From assembly GCA_910574865.1 (NCBI GenBank), contig CAJTDN010000016.1, positions 1-64,000 of the forward strand: DNA of 64,000 bases, written 5' to 3'. The position numbers were made by a program, and so were the translations under genes. Origin of the DNA: Lachnospiraceae bacterium. Lineage in GTDB: Bacteria > Bacillota > Clostridia > Lachnospirales > Lachnospiraceae. The notes under the pieces were generated by a model, which did no database searches, had not been told where the DNA came from, and saw nothing but the letters and a program-made list of their open reading frames with translations. This document shows, piece after piece, positions 7,421 to 15,451 of the stretch; within the stretch, counting starts at the first letter, position 1, and every line of letters starts with the position of its first letter.

Positions 7421-7469
7421 GCTTAAGCGCAAGGATGGAATATCGTTGGGAAAGGCGGATGTATGTGGT

Positions 7470-9710
7470 ATGGCAAAAAAGAAATTGGTTCGGCCGTTGT
7501 TGTCGATAGGGATTATCTTTAAAAATGAGATTCGGTGTTTGGAGCGTTGCCTTGCCTCGCTTGCTCCTTTGCGGGAAAAAGTTCCTTGTGAGTTAATCAT
7601 GGCGGATACCGGTTCAGATGACGGAAGCCGGGAGGTTGCCGCCCGTTATGCGGATGTTTTATTTGATTTCCCATGGATGAATGATTTTGCGGCGGCAAGG
7701 AACGCAGTGCTGGAAAAGGCAATAGGAAAATGGTATTTAAGCATAGACGCGGACGAGTGGCTGGATAAGGACGTGTCGGAATTGGCCGGTTTCTTTTATA
7801 CATCTTATGCGGAAAGCGCGGAAATCTGTTCGCTGACCGTTCGTAATTATTACCTTTCGGATTCGGATTCGGAGTATGCGGACATCCAGGGGCTTCGGCT
7901 GGTACGGCGCATGCCCTGGACACGTTTTGAGGGAAGTATTCATGAAAGGTTGGAATTGCCAGAGGGACGTGGATGGCACATTACGGTTCTCAGTAAAACA
8001 GTGCTGCACCATGACGGATACGTGTGCATGAATGAAGGACGCGGGGAAGATAAGGTAGAACGAAACCTGACGCTTTTGAGAAACGAATTGGAGAAAAAAC
8101 CGAAGGATTTGACGCTCTTGCTCCAATACATAGAGAGTGGCAAGAGCGCGCCGGATTATCAGGATATGTTGGAGAAAGCGGTAAGACTGGTAAAACAAAA
8201 GAACCGCCAGTGGAATTACGAAGGCCCGGTGATTTTTCGCCATGCCGTGATGGACGCATACAATCATAATCTTTCCAAATTGGACGAGAGGATTGCGTGC
8301 TCGCGCGAGTGGTTTCCAGATTCGTTTTTTACGCGTATTGACGTGGAATACCTTGCCTTTGGAGACAGTTGGCAGAAAAGCGATTATGTGGAATGCATAG
8401 TGAGGGGAGAACGTTACCTCCAGGCAATCGAGGATTATCGCGGCAATCGGGGAGAGAGGGTTACGCTGATGAGCAGCGCCTTGATGTTTTCGTCCGTCCA
8501 TGACGAGCAGCAGGTGCGGGTTTACATGTCGCAGGCCTTGGCCGAAGAAGGCGAACATTTAAAAGCGTTGAAAGTCCTGGAAGGCATTGGGGGACAATTA
8601 ACGGATCAGACGCATGTGGGACATTTGCGTTTCGCGTTGTCACGGATACAGTCGGAGGGCGGGTGCGATACCTCGCCTGTAGTAAGACAGGTTTTTGAAA
8701 GTTGTAATTCGGACAAGACGTCGACATCGAGGGCGGGTTCTTCGCCAGGGGTGGTTACGGATTCTGGTTCTGAACAAGAAAGTATGGGTGAAAAAAGCCG
8801 GGGCGAACAATTTTGGAATGCATTCGAGCGGGAAAGTATTCAGATGTTTACAAAAAAATATCGCGAAAAAGAGCGGGAATCAGAAAAGTATTGCCGACCG
8901 GCGTATACCTTGTTCCTTCCGCTTGCGGACGCGTGTGACCTGGGACGTGCCGCCGCGTTACTTGAAACGAAAGATTTGGGCGAAATAGAGAGGCTCACTT
9001 CCAAGATAAAGGATTGGGCAAGGTTTCCGGCGGATGTCTTGTTCCATGCGCTGACATGTGGATTGGGATTTCCGGTTGAGGATTTGTCTTTGAATTCGGA
9101 GAAAATGGACAAGATGGTTGAAACGCTCATTGCCGGGCATGACAACATGGAACTGGCCAAACTTGCGAAAGGAGTGCTGCAAGGAAACCAATCGGGTATT
9201 TCAAGGAAGTATCAGCAGATTGTGTGGGGGCAGCGGTTTGCCTTTGCCATATTGAACGCGTTTGACTGGAAGGGAGATGGCGACGGCCTGGCGGTCGTGC
9301 GTTATTTTGCACGGGCGGAAAAAGAATTTCTGGAAACAGTATATAGCGTGGAGGCAATGAAAGAAGAAAATTTCATGCTTTTACAAAGCGAACATCGTTT
9401 TGGCCGCCGTTGCGCGGATGCGTTTGAAACGTTGGACGCGGGTGATTTTACGGGATATGTAAAAAAACTTCGACAAGCCCTCGGCGACAGCCCGGAAACG
9501 AGGTACGTGGCGGAATATTTGTTGAACCATACCCCGCAGCTTCAAGAAGTTCAAAGACGGCGGCGAGAAAACGCATCGCCGGAACTTCTGGCGCTTGCCC
9601 GGCAGGTAAAGGCGGTTTTGGAGAATTACGCGCCAGACGACCCGGCGGTGGCGGCGTTGAAAGAAAGCGGGGCGTATCAAAAGGTGGCGTGGCTAATGGA
9701 AGAGGACTAG
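7470..9710 (+). CDS. Family 2 glycosyltransferase with long C-terminal helical region, probable flagellin glycosyltransferase
   Basis: 746 residues from the ATG at 7470. A GT2 (GT-A fold) domain fills the first 250 residues: LSIGIIFKNEIRCLERCL, ELIMADTGSDDGSREVA, and the metal-binding DxD-like SIDADEWLD. The remaining 500 residues are helical and repeat-like (possibly TPR), containing a low-complexity Ser/Gly linker near residue 440. The frame is open 64 codons further upstream, but that part lies in the terminator and repeat, so it is not used. It follows flagellin directly and overlaps the style of Clostridial flagellin glycosylation loci. Acceptor and sugar are unknown. Confidence 0.85.
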   Translation: MAKKKLVRPLLSIGIIFKNEIRCLERCLASLAPLREKVPCELIMADTGSDDGSREVAARYADVLFDFPWMNDFAAARNAVLEKAIGKWYLSIDADEWLDKDVSELAGFFYTSYAESAEICSLTVRNYYLSDSDSEYADIQGLRLVRRMPWTRFEGSIHERLELPEGRGWHITVLSKTVLHHDGYVCMNEGRGEDKVERNLTLLRNELEKKPKDLTLLLQYIESGKSAPDYQDMLEKAVRLVKQKNRQWNYEGPVIFRHAVMDAYNHNLSKLDERIACSREWFPDSFFTRIDVEYLAFGDSWQKSDYVECIVRGERYLQAIEDYRGNRGERVTLMSSALMFSSVHDEQQVRVYMSQALAEEGEHLKALKVLEGIGGQLTDQTHVGHLRFALSRIQSEGGCDTSPVVRQVFESCNSDKTSTSRAGSSPGVVTDSGSEQESMGEKSRGEQFWNAFERESIQMFTKKYREKERESEKYCRPAYTLFLPLADACDLGRAAALLETKDLGEIERLTSKIKDWARFPADVLFHALTCGLGFPVEDLSLNSEKMDKMVETLIAGHDNMELAKLAKGVLQGNQSGISRKYQQIVWGQRFAFAILNAFDWKGDGDGLAVVRYFARAEKEFLETVYSVEAMKEENFMLLQSEHRFGRRCADAFETLDAGDFTGYVKKLRQALGDSPETRYVAEYLLNHTPQLQEVQRRRRENASPELLALARQVKAVLENYAPDDPAVAALKESGAYQKVAWLMEED

Positions 9711-9726
9711 AAAGAGAAGGTGAAAG

Positions 9727-11298
9727 ATGCCGAAGATAACACTTTATACGCAGGTTCATAATGCGGGAGAATATTTAGAACCTTGTATTTCCAGCGTCCT
9801 TGCACAAACATTTTCCGATTTTGAGTACATTATTGTGGATAATGCATCCACGGATGGGTCACGGGAACTTTTGGAACATTTCGCGGCAGTGGATTCCCGT
9901 ATCAGACTCATTAAAAACTCGGAAAATCAGATGAGAATCAGAGTCGGAATATTGAAAGAATATGCAAAAGGGGATTTTTACGCGGTGCTTGACCATGATG
10001 ATTGGCTAGAACCGAAATTTTTTGAGCGGCTGCTTGCCTTTGCGGAAGAAAATAATTTGGACATTGGATGTGCCGGGACTTGCATGCATGACATGACGAC
10101 CGGGGGAGTGGGATATCGAAGTACGCCGCGCCCCTTTGTATTGCCCAGAACAAAGTTTGCGGAAGGTTATCCTTATTACCACACTTTTTTGCGCACAAAT
10201 TGGGGGAAAGTAATCCGTACCAGATTACTTTTTGACATGGACGGATCAAAAATTCCACCCCTTTCTTATGGGGGGGATACGCTTCAACTGTTCCATATAC
10301 TTAGAAAGGCGGAGCGTATTGGCGTGGATAGTGCGGTGCTGCATCATTATCGCATCCATCCTGAATCACAATCCTACCAATATTCACCAAAGCGTTTTGA
10401 CGCGGACGTTTGTCTTTATGAGGACGCGGTGGACTTCCTTGCGGGATTTGGTTCGGTTAGTTGTGAGAACCTTCTGTTTATACGGCGTGTCTATGCGAAT
10501 GCGTTGGTGGACACTTCCGGGGTGATTGAGAAATCTTCTCTTGAACCAGAGGGAAAACTGCGGGAATATAGAAGGATTTTGGAACATCCCATTACGCGAA
10601 GCGCCTATGCGCAGCCGCATGAGGAAATACGAAACAGTGGTCGAATACTTTTAAACCGGGTCGTGCGGGCGGGGCGGCAGCTTGAAAATGGTAATGCGGA
10701 ATTAGCTGTCATTATACGGAACATGGCACCGAATTGCTGCAGTGGAATGACGGAGGAAGATATCGCCTTTTTGGCAAGGGAGCCGAGAATGTCGGAGGCA
10801 TTATGGAATGATGACCGAACGGCGTTGGCAGACATGCTGCTCGTGCTTGTGAAAGAAAGAGTATATGACACTCGGCCTGACTTGTGCAAGATTTTGCATG
10901 ACATTTTGCCCGAAGATTCTCTTTTGCATATGGTAAAAGACATACATTTCTTAAAAAGACATTCAGAACTTTGTCGGCAGATTCTGTGGGGAAAGCGGGC
11001 AGAAGCGTTGGATGAGATGACGGGCCGCCTTTTATATGGGCGGAAACGGCACATGGAAGAATTGTATCTTCAATTGTACCTTTCCCTGGCGGCGCTGGAA
11101 GGGCAGGAGACGGCGTTTGTCTTTGGGAAGATACGTCTGGCAGAGTGGAATCTGCGCGCGGGACGTTTGGATGATTGCCGGGAATTGCTGGACGAGTTGG
11201 AAGAAATGGGGGTCGGGGAGCATGGGGAAGTTATAGGTTTGCGTGAAAAGCTGAAAGCGAAGGAGGTTCGGCAGAAGTGCGGGAAAAAATATTTGTAA
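9727..11298 (+). CDS. Family 2 glycosyltransferase, second of the flagellin locus
   Basis: 523 residues. The N-terminal GT2 domain shows ITLYTQVHNAGEYLEPCI, YIIVDNASTDGSRELL and the DxD-type motif VLDHDDWLEP near residue 95. From about residue 270 to the end it is helical and without a recognised domain, so, like its upstream neighbour 16 bp away, it is a GT-A enzyme with an extra module that could bind the flagellin acceptor. Its 3' end overlaps the aminotransferase start by 22 bp, indicating one operon. Ribosome site GAGAAGG. Confidence 0.85.
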   Translation: MPKITLYTQVHNAGEYLEPCISSVLAQTFSDFEYIIVDNASTDGSRELLEHFAAVDSRIRLIKNSENQMRIRVGILKEYAKGDFYAVLDHDDWLEPKFFERLLAFAEENNLDIGCAGTCMHDMTTGGVGYRSTPRPFVLPRTKFAEGYPYYHTFLRTNWGKVIRTRLLFDMDGSKIPPLSYGGDTLQLFHILRKAERIGVDSAVLHHYRIHPESQSYQYSPKRFDADVCLYEDAVDFLAGFGSVSCENLLFIRRVYANALVDTSGVIEKSSLEPEGKLREYRRILEHPITRSAYAQPHEEIRNSGRILLNRVVRAGRQLENGNAELAVIIRNMAPNCCSGMTEEDIAFLAREPRMSEALWNDDRTALADMLLVLVKERVYDTRPDLCKILHDILPEDSLLHMVKDIHFLKRHSELCRQILWGKRAEALDEMTGRLLYGRKRHMEELYLQLYLSLAALEGQETAFVFGKIRLAEWNLRAGRLDDCRELLDELEEMGVGEHGEVIGLREKLKAKEVRQKCGKKYL

Positions 11299-12398
11299 CG
11301 CGCCCCTCCATGCCGGCGTTTGAAGAATATATCGAGGCCATCAAGCCTTTGTGGGACACGCGCTGGCTTACGAACATGGGCGTCTGTCACGGGCAGTTGG
11401 AGGCGCGGCTTAAGGAATACCTTGGAACGCCCGAAGTTTCCTTGATGGTAAATGGGCACATGGCTCTGGAACTGGCAATCCAGATGATGGGGTTTCCGGC
11501 GGGGGCGGAAATCATTACCACGCCGTTTACGTTTATTTCTACGACGCACGCCATCGTCCGCAATCTGCTTTCGCCGGTATTTTGTGACGTGAAGCCGGAG
11601 AACGGGACGATAGACGAGAAAAAAATTGAAGAACTTATTACAAAAAAGACGGTGGCAATCCTGCCGGTACATATTTATGGAAATGTTTGTCAGGTCGAGG
11701 AAATACAGAGGATTGCGGACGAGCATGGCTTGAAAGTGATTTACGACGCGGCGCATGCCTTTGGCGTTCGCTACAAAGGGAAAGGAATCGCAAGCTATGG
11801 CGACGCGTCCATGTTCAGCTTTCACGCCACGAAGGTCTTCAATACAATAGAGGGCGGCGCGGTGGCGTTTTCAAACCCGGAATACGCGCAGAAGCTTTAC
11901 AATCTCAAAAATTTCGGGATTCGGGGCGAGGAAATTGTGACAGAGGTGGGCGCGAACGCGAAAATGAACGAGTTTTGCGCCGTGATGGGGCTGTGTAATT
12001 TGAACCATATAGAGGAGGCCATAAAGAATCGAAAAGAAAGATATGAATTTTATAGGCGTGAACTTTCGAAGGTAAAGGGAATCCGTTTGTTTAAAGAAAA
12101 TGAGGACACGGAAAGGAATTATGGGTATTTCCCGATACTGGTGGAAGACGGGTACGGGAAAACGAGGGATGAATTGTATTGTCAGCTTAGGGAGAGAAAC
12201 ATTTATGCCAGAAAATATTTTTATCCGCTGACTGCGGACCAGGCGTGTTTCGGGAAAAGCTATGCCGACGTGGAACTTATGCACGCAAGGGATTTGGCAG
12301 GGCGAGTTTTGACACTTCCGCTATACGAGGGGCTTTACATGGAGAAGGCGGAGGAGATTGTTACGCTGATAAGTGAGTTTCCTCAAAAGGATAAATAA
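11277..12398 (+). CDS. PLP-dependent sugar aminotransferase, DegT/DnrJ/EryC1/StrS family
   Basis: 373 residues, normal for the family. It transfers an amino group to a keto-sugar nucleotide. Visible landmarks: NMGVCHGQLEARLKEYL, TTPFTFISTTHAI, the PLP phosphate-binding region VIYDAAHAFGVRYKG, and the Schiff-base lysine in SFHATKVFNTIEGG (about residue 190). Its N-terminus resembles VioA/FdtB-type enzymes making amino-dideoxy sugars, so an amino sugar on flagellin is likely. The start is GTG with AAGGAGG ten bases upstream. No nucleotidyltransferase or dehydratase gene lies nearby, so the precursor must come from elsewhere. Confidence 0.9.
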   Translation: MREKIFVTRPSMPAFEEYIEAIKPLWDTRWLTNMGVCHGQLEARLKEYLGTPEVSLMVNGHMALELAIQMMGFPAGAEIITTPFTFISTTHAIVRNLLSPVFCDVKPENGTIDEKKIEELITKKTVAILPVHIYGNVCQVEEIQRIADEHGLKVIYDAAHAFGVRYKGKGIASYGDASMFSFHATKVFNTIEGGAVAFSNPEYAQKLYNLKNFGIRGEEIVTEVGANAKMNEFCAVMGLCNLNHIEEAIKNRKERYEFYRRELSKVKGIRLFKENEDTERNYGYFPILVEDGYGKTRDELYCQLRERNIYARKYFYPLTADQACFGKSYADVELMHARDLAGRVLTLPLYEGLYMEKAEEIVTLISEFPQKDK

Positions 12399-12418
12399 GG
12401 GAGAAAGATAATTTAAAC

Positions 12419-13525
12419 ATGGAGAAACGAAGGAAAATATTGGTTTTTTCAGGATATAATCAAAGAGCAATTATTGCATTTTTAAGAACTTTGGAATGTA
12501 ATCATATTTCAAGTTATTTGATTGTCGCCTTATCTGAAAAAGATGATATTTTAAAAACGAAATATGCAGGCAAAGTGGCGTTTATTAGAAAATCGTTAAA
12601 ATTAGATATCAAAATATTCGAGGAAATAATAATGAGTATTCGAAATGAAAACGAATATTTTTTTGTGATTCCAAGCAGTGAATATTTTAATAGATTTTTA
12701 TTACGTGAAAGAAAAAATATAGAAAATCTGGGCTGTGAAATCCCCTTGGTGAATAAAGATACATATGAAGCTGTTTCAGATAAAGAGTCTTTCAATAAAC
12801 TTTGTGAGAATCATGGCATTCGTGTTCCGGATAAATTTATGTTTCCTGAAAAATTTTCAGCGCCGTTTGTGGCAAAACCAAAGAGATATTTTTCAATGGA
12901 TGGAAAAATTTACTCGCCTATTCTTGTTAGAAATGAAAATGATTATAAAAAATTAAAAACAGAGTATCCGCTGAATAATTTTTTCTATGAGAAATTTGTA
13001 AGCGGACAAAATTTTTATTTGCTCTACTATTTTGGGAAAAAGGGAAGCGTGTATACGTTTTCACAAGAAAATCTTGCTCAGCAGGCATATGGTAAATCAA
13101 TGGTTGCGGCAAGGACGTCAGATATTCATAAAACTGATGTCGGGAAAAAGTTTGAAATATTGTTTCGAGAGTTGGATTTTTACGGCCTTGTAATGGTGGA
13201 ATTACGGAAAGATAAGGAATGTTATTATGTGATAGAGGCAAATCCAAGATTGTGGGGACCTTCTCAGCTTTTTGTAGATGCTGGATGTAATTTTTTTGAG
13301 GCTTTTTTGGCAGATTACGGTTTGTTGGAAAAGCATGTAGGATTTTGTGAAAATGAAGCCTTTTATTTTTGGAATGGCGGGGTTTATGAAACATGGGGAA
13401 ATGACGAACAAATTCAATATTTTAATCATGGAAAAGAAAGTTTATTTGAAAAGTATGACGAATGGGTCAGACATGATATATATCGGCGAACTGATACAAG
13501 GGAACTGTTCATGGCAGGGAAATAA
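12419..13525 (+). CDS. ATP-grasp family protein, first of a pair
   Basis: 368 residues. ATP-grasp enzymes activate a carboxylate as acyl-phosphate and join it to an amine or thiol. The fold is suggested by an N-terminal NAD-like lobe (KILVFSGYNQRAIIAFLR), the central ATP-binding lobe (APFVAKPKRYFSMDGK, FFYEKFVSGQNF) and the metal-binding end YYVIEANPRLWGPSQLF. The gene is strikingly richer in A+T than the genes before it, as are the next two, pointing to separate acquisition of the three. It follows the aminotransferase by 20 bp with GGGAG upstream. Possible job: attaching an acyl or amino-acid group to a flagellin sugar. Confidence 0.8.
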   Translation: MEKRRKILVFSGYNQRAIIAFLRTLECNHISSYLIVALSEKDDILKTKYAGKVAFIRKSLKLDIKIFEEIIMSIRNENEYFFVIPSSEYFNRFLLRERKNIENLGCEIPLVNKDTYEAVSDKESFNKLCENHGIRVPDKFMFPEKFSAPFVAKPKRYFSMDGKIYSPILVRNENDYKKLKTEYPLNNFFYEKFVSGQNFYLLYYFGKKGSVYTFSQENLAQQAYGKSMVAARTSDIHKTDVGKKFEILFRELDFYGLVMVELRKDKECYYVIEANPRLWGPSQLFVDAGCNFFEAFLADYGLLEKHVGFCENEAFYFWNGGVYETWGNDEQIQYFNHGKESLFEKYDEWVRHDIYRRTDTRELFMAGK

Positions 13526-13559
13526 TTATTGTACAAAACAAAAAAGTGAGGGCAATGAT

Positions 13560-14735
13560 ATGGAAAAGAATAAAGGAGTCGTTGTCTCGGTAGGGGCGGG
13601 GACTTTACAATATGATTTTATTGAACGATTGAAAAATCGTGGATATGTGGTGGCGGCGTTTGGAAAAGGTAAAAACTCAAAAGAAGCAATTAGACTGTGT
13701 GATTTTTTTAAAGAGATTGATACGGCGGATGCTGACGGGGCAATCAACTGGCTGGATGGTTTAAATATGTCGATAACCGCAATTGGGTCTTATGCGGGAG
13801 GCGTTGCCATAAGAACACTGCAGATTCTTGCAAATTACTATAATTTGATTACGGCAATTCCCGAACAATTGATTATAGGGATGAATAAAGCAGAACAGCA
13901 GAGGATGTATGTAAAATACGGTCTGTCTGACATATTGACATATTCATGCGATGAAATAACGCGGGATTCGAATTTGCTGCATGCAGAGGAAAACTATATA
14001 ATAAAGCCGGCAATTGGGAGGGGGAGTAATGGCGTTGAGATTGTAACTGGAAAAGAAATTATAAAAAAATTAGGGGATAAGCAATTAGGGTCGGGAGACA
14101 TTATACAGACCATGATGTGTGGTACGGAATATAGAATGCTGCTAATGGTACAAGGCGGAAAAATAAAATTACTCGCGCCGGTTCGTCGAACCTCGTTTAA
14201 GAAAACTTTTTTCCTGGGACGTCTGGAAGTGTCTTTTTCAGATTATGACAGGCTCAGAGAACATGCGCAAAAACTCATAGAGAAACTTCAAATAAGAAAT
14301 ACAATTATAAAGTATGATGTTATAGTAGATGATGAGACAATAAATCTTATAGAAATGGATATTGGCGTTGGCGGCGGTGTGTATTTTAAGAAATATATTT
14401 CCAAGGTTTTAAATACGGATTTAATGGAGAAATATATTGATTTAATATGTGATAGAGAAATCCCGGAAATGAAGTTTGAAAAAAAGAATCTGGTAATGGA
14501 TTATGTGTATAATGAAAGTTGCTTTCCAGTAGAATATGATTTGTTGAATTGTAAAAAGAAAATTGAAAAAATATGTGGGAAATCCGTATTGATTCCAAAC
14601 GAGTTGCACCCGGAAAAAAAGGGAGGGTTTTATTCTAATGCGGACTTTATTTTTACAGTTATTTATGATAGAAACGGGAGTGAACCAGATAAGTTGAACG
14701 ATTATGTGAATTATAATTTGCTAAGAAAGTGTTAA
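13560..14735 (+). CDS. ATP-grasp family protein, second of a pair
   Basis: 391 residues from the ATG at 13560, which has GTGAGGG at a good distance; the longer frame from 13347 overlaps the preceding gene and is not used. It shows NYIIKPAIGRGSNGVEIV (ATP-binding loop), LGSGDIIQTMMCGTEYRML and the metal-binding INLIEMDIGVGGGVYF. The family couples ATP hydrolysis to amide, ester or similar bond formation. It is AT-rich like its neighbours and only distantly like the first ATP-grasp protein, so the pair may act in successive steps rather than being a simple duplication. Substrates are unknown. Confidence 0.78.
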   Translation: MEKNKGVVVSVGAGTLQYDFIERLKNRGYVVAAFGKGKNSKEAIRLCDFFKEIDTADADGAINWLDGLNMSITAIGSYAGGVAIRTLQILANYYNLITAIPEQLIIGMNKAEQQRMYVKYGLSDILTYSCDEITRDSNLLHAEENYIIKPAIGRGSNGVEIVTGKEIIKKLGDKQLGSGDIIQTMMCGTEYRMLLMVQGGKIKLLAPVRRTSFKKTFFLGRLEVSFSDYDRLREHAQKLIEKLQIRNTIIKYDVIVDDETINLIEMDIGVGGGVYFKKYISKVLNTDLMEKYIDLICDREIPEMKFEKKNLVMDYVYNESCFPVEYDLLNCKKKIEKICGKSVLIPNELHPEKKGGFYSNADFIFTVIYDRNGSEPDKLNDYVNYNLLRKC

Positions 14736-14762
14736 TGTACAAAAAGTGGAAAGGAAACGGAC

Positions 14763-15290
14763 ATGAAAAAAACTCAACTGATAGAAAAGGAACGGAAGTA
14801 TTTACTAAAATCAGTTACAAAGAAAGAAAACTGGGAAAAGGAATTTATTATTTATCAATGGTTTGAAAAAGTGAACGGACTAGAAAGTACTAAATTAAAA
14901 CTTATTTTTGATTTGATAAATCTTAAGCAAAGCATTGTCAGGGTAACAAAAACAAGAATAGATGATATTACTTGTCATAAAGAAGTGGAATATTTAAATA
15001 TAAAAGATATAGATTTTGAACAATGTATGGGCGTCGGGTTTGTTGCAAAGAGAAGAGCGATTTTAAACAAAGTATTTTTAGATCGTTTTTATAGGTCTAA
15101 TAAAACATGTGAATATTTATTAGAAATAGAGGATGACGTTGAAATTGCAAACTTAAGAAAACTAGGAGTGGAAATCGATAAGGAGGTTTCAAAGAAGCCA
15201 GAGTACCTAAATGCAAATATGTGTACCCCTTTTCAAAATGAAGATTATCGAATTCTTTGCTTCTTACTGCAAACAATATGTAACTTTTAA
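14763..15290 (+). CDS. CYTH-like domain protein
   Basis: 175 residues. The N-terminus IEKERKYLL contains the ExExK signature that defines CYTH enzymes (triphosphate tunnel metalloenzymes such as thiamine triphosphatase and class IV adenylate cyclase). Later segments with alternating charged strands (QSIVRVTKTRIDD, CHKEVEYLN, YLLEIEDDVEIANLRKLG) fit the tunnel barrel, including an acidic pair in EIEDD. It is AT-rich, last in the flagellin modification operon and followed by a strong terminator. CYTH proteins hydrolyse or cyclise triphosphates; why one belongs here is unclear. The similarity is by motif only. Confidence 0.6.
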   Translation: MKKTQLIEKERKYLLKSVTKKENWEKEFIIYQWFEKVNGLESTKLKLIFDLINLKQSIVRVTKTRIDDITCHKEVEYLNIKDIDFEQCMGVGFVAKRRAILNKVFLDRFYRSNKTCEYLLEIEDDVEIANLRKLGVEIDKEVSKKPEYLNANMCTPFQNEDYRILCFLLQTICNF

Positions 15291-15292
15291 AG

Positions 15293-15352
15293 AAATTTTC
15301 TGTTGTACGGTTGTGCCAAAGGGCGTCCAACCGTACAACGGAAAATTTTTTT
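15293..15352 (+). terminator. Rho-independent terminator of the flagellin modification operon
   Basis: A 21-bp stem (15293-15313 with 15328-15348; core GTTGTACGGTTG / CAACCGTACAAC) with one G:T pair and a 14-nt loop, ending in TTTTTTT. It begins two bases after the CYTH gene's stop codon and also lies downstream of the convergent DUF1703 copy 2. Confidence 0.85.
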
Positions 15353-15451
15353 GATTAAGCATAAATCTATAAGTGGCGAAGCGGGTTGGGGTTTGTCAAG
15401 TAAAGTGTGTAAATTTTTTTGATTTTTTTAGGGTTGCGAATATCCGCTGTA

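Noticed and set aside
7278-7469. N-terminal extension of the first glycosyltransferase
   Set aside because: The 64 codons cover a DUF1703-leader repeat and the flagellin terminator; the GT2 domain begins after the ATG at 7470.
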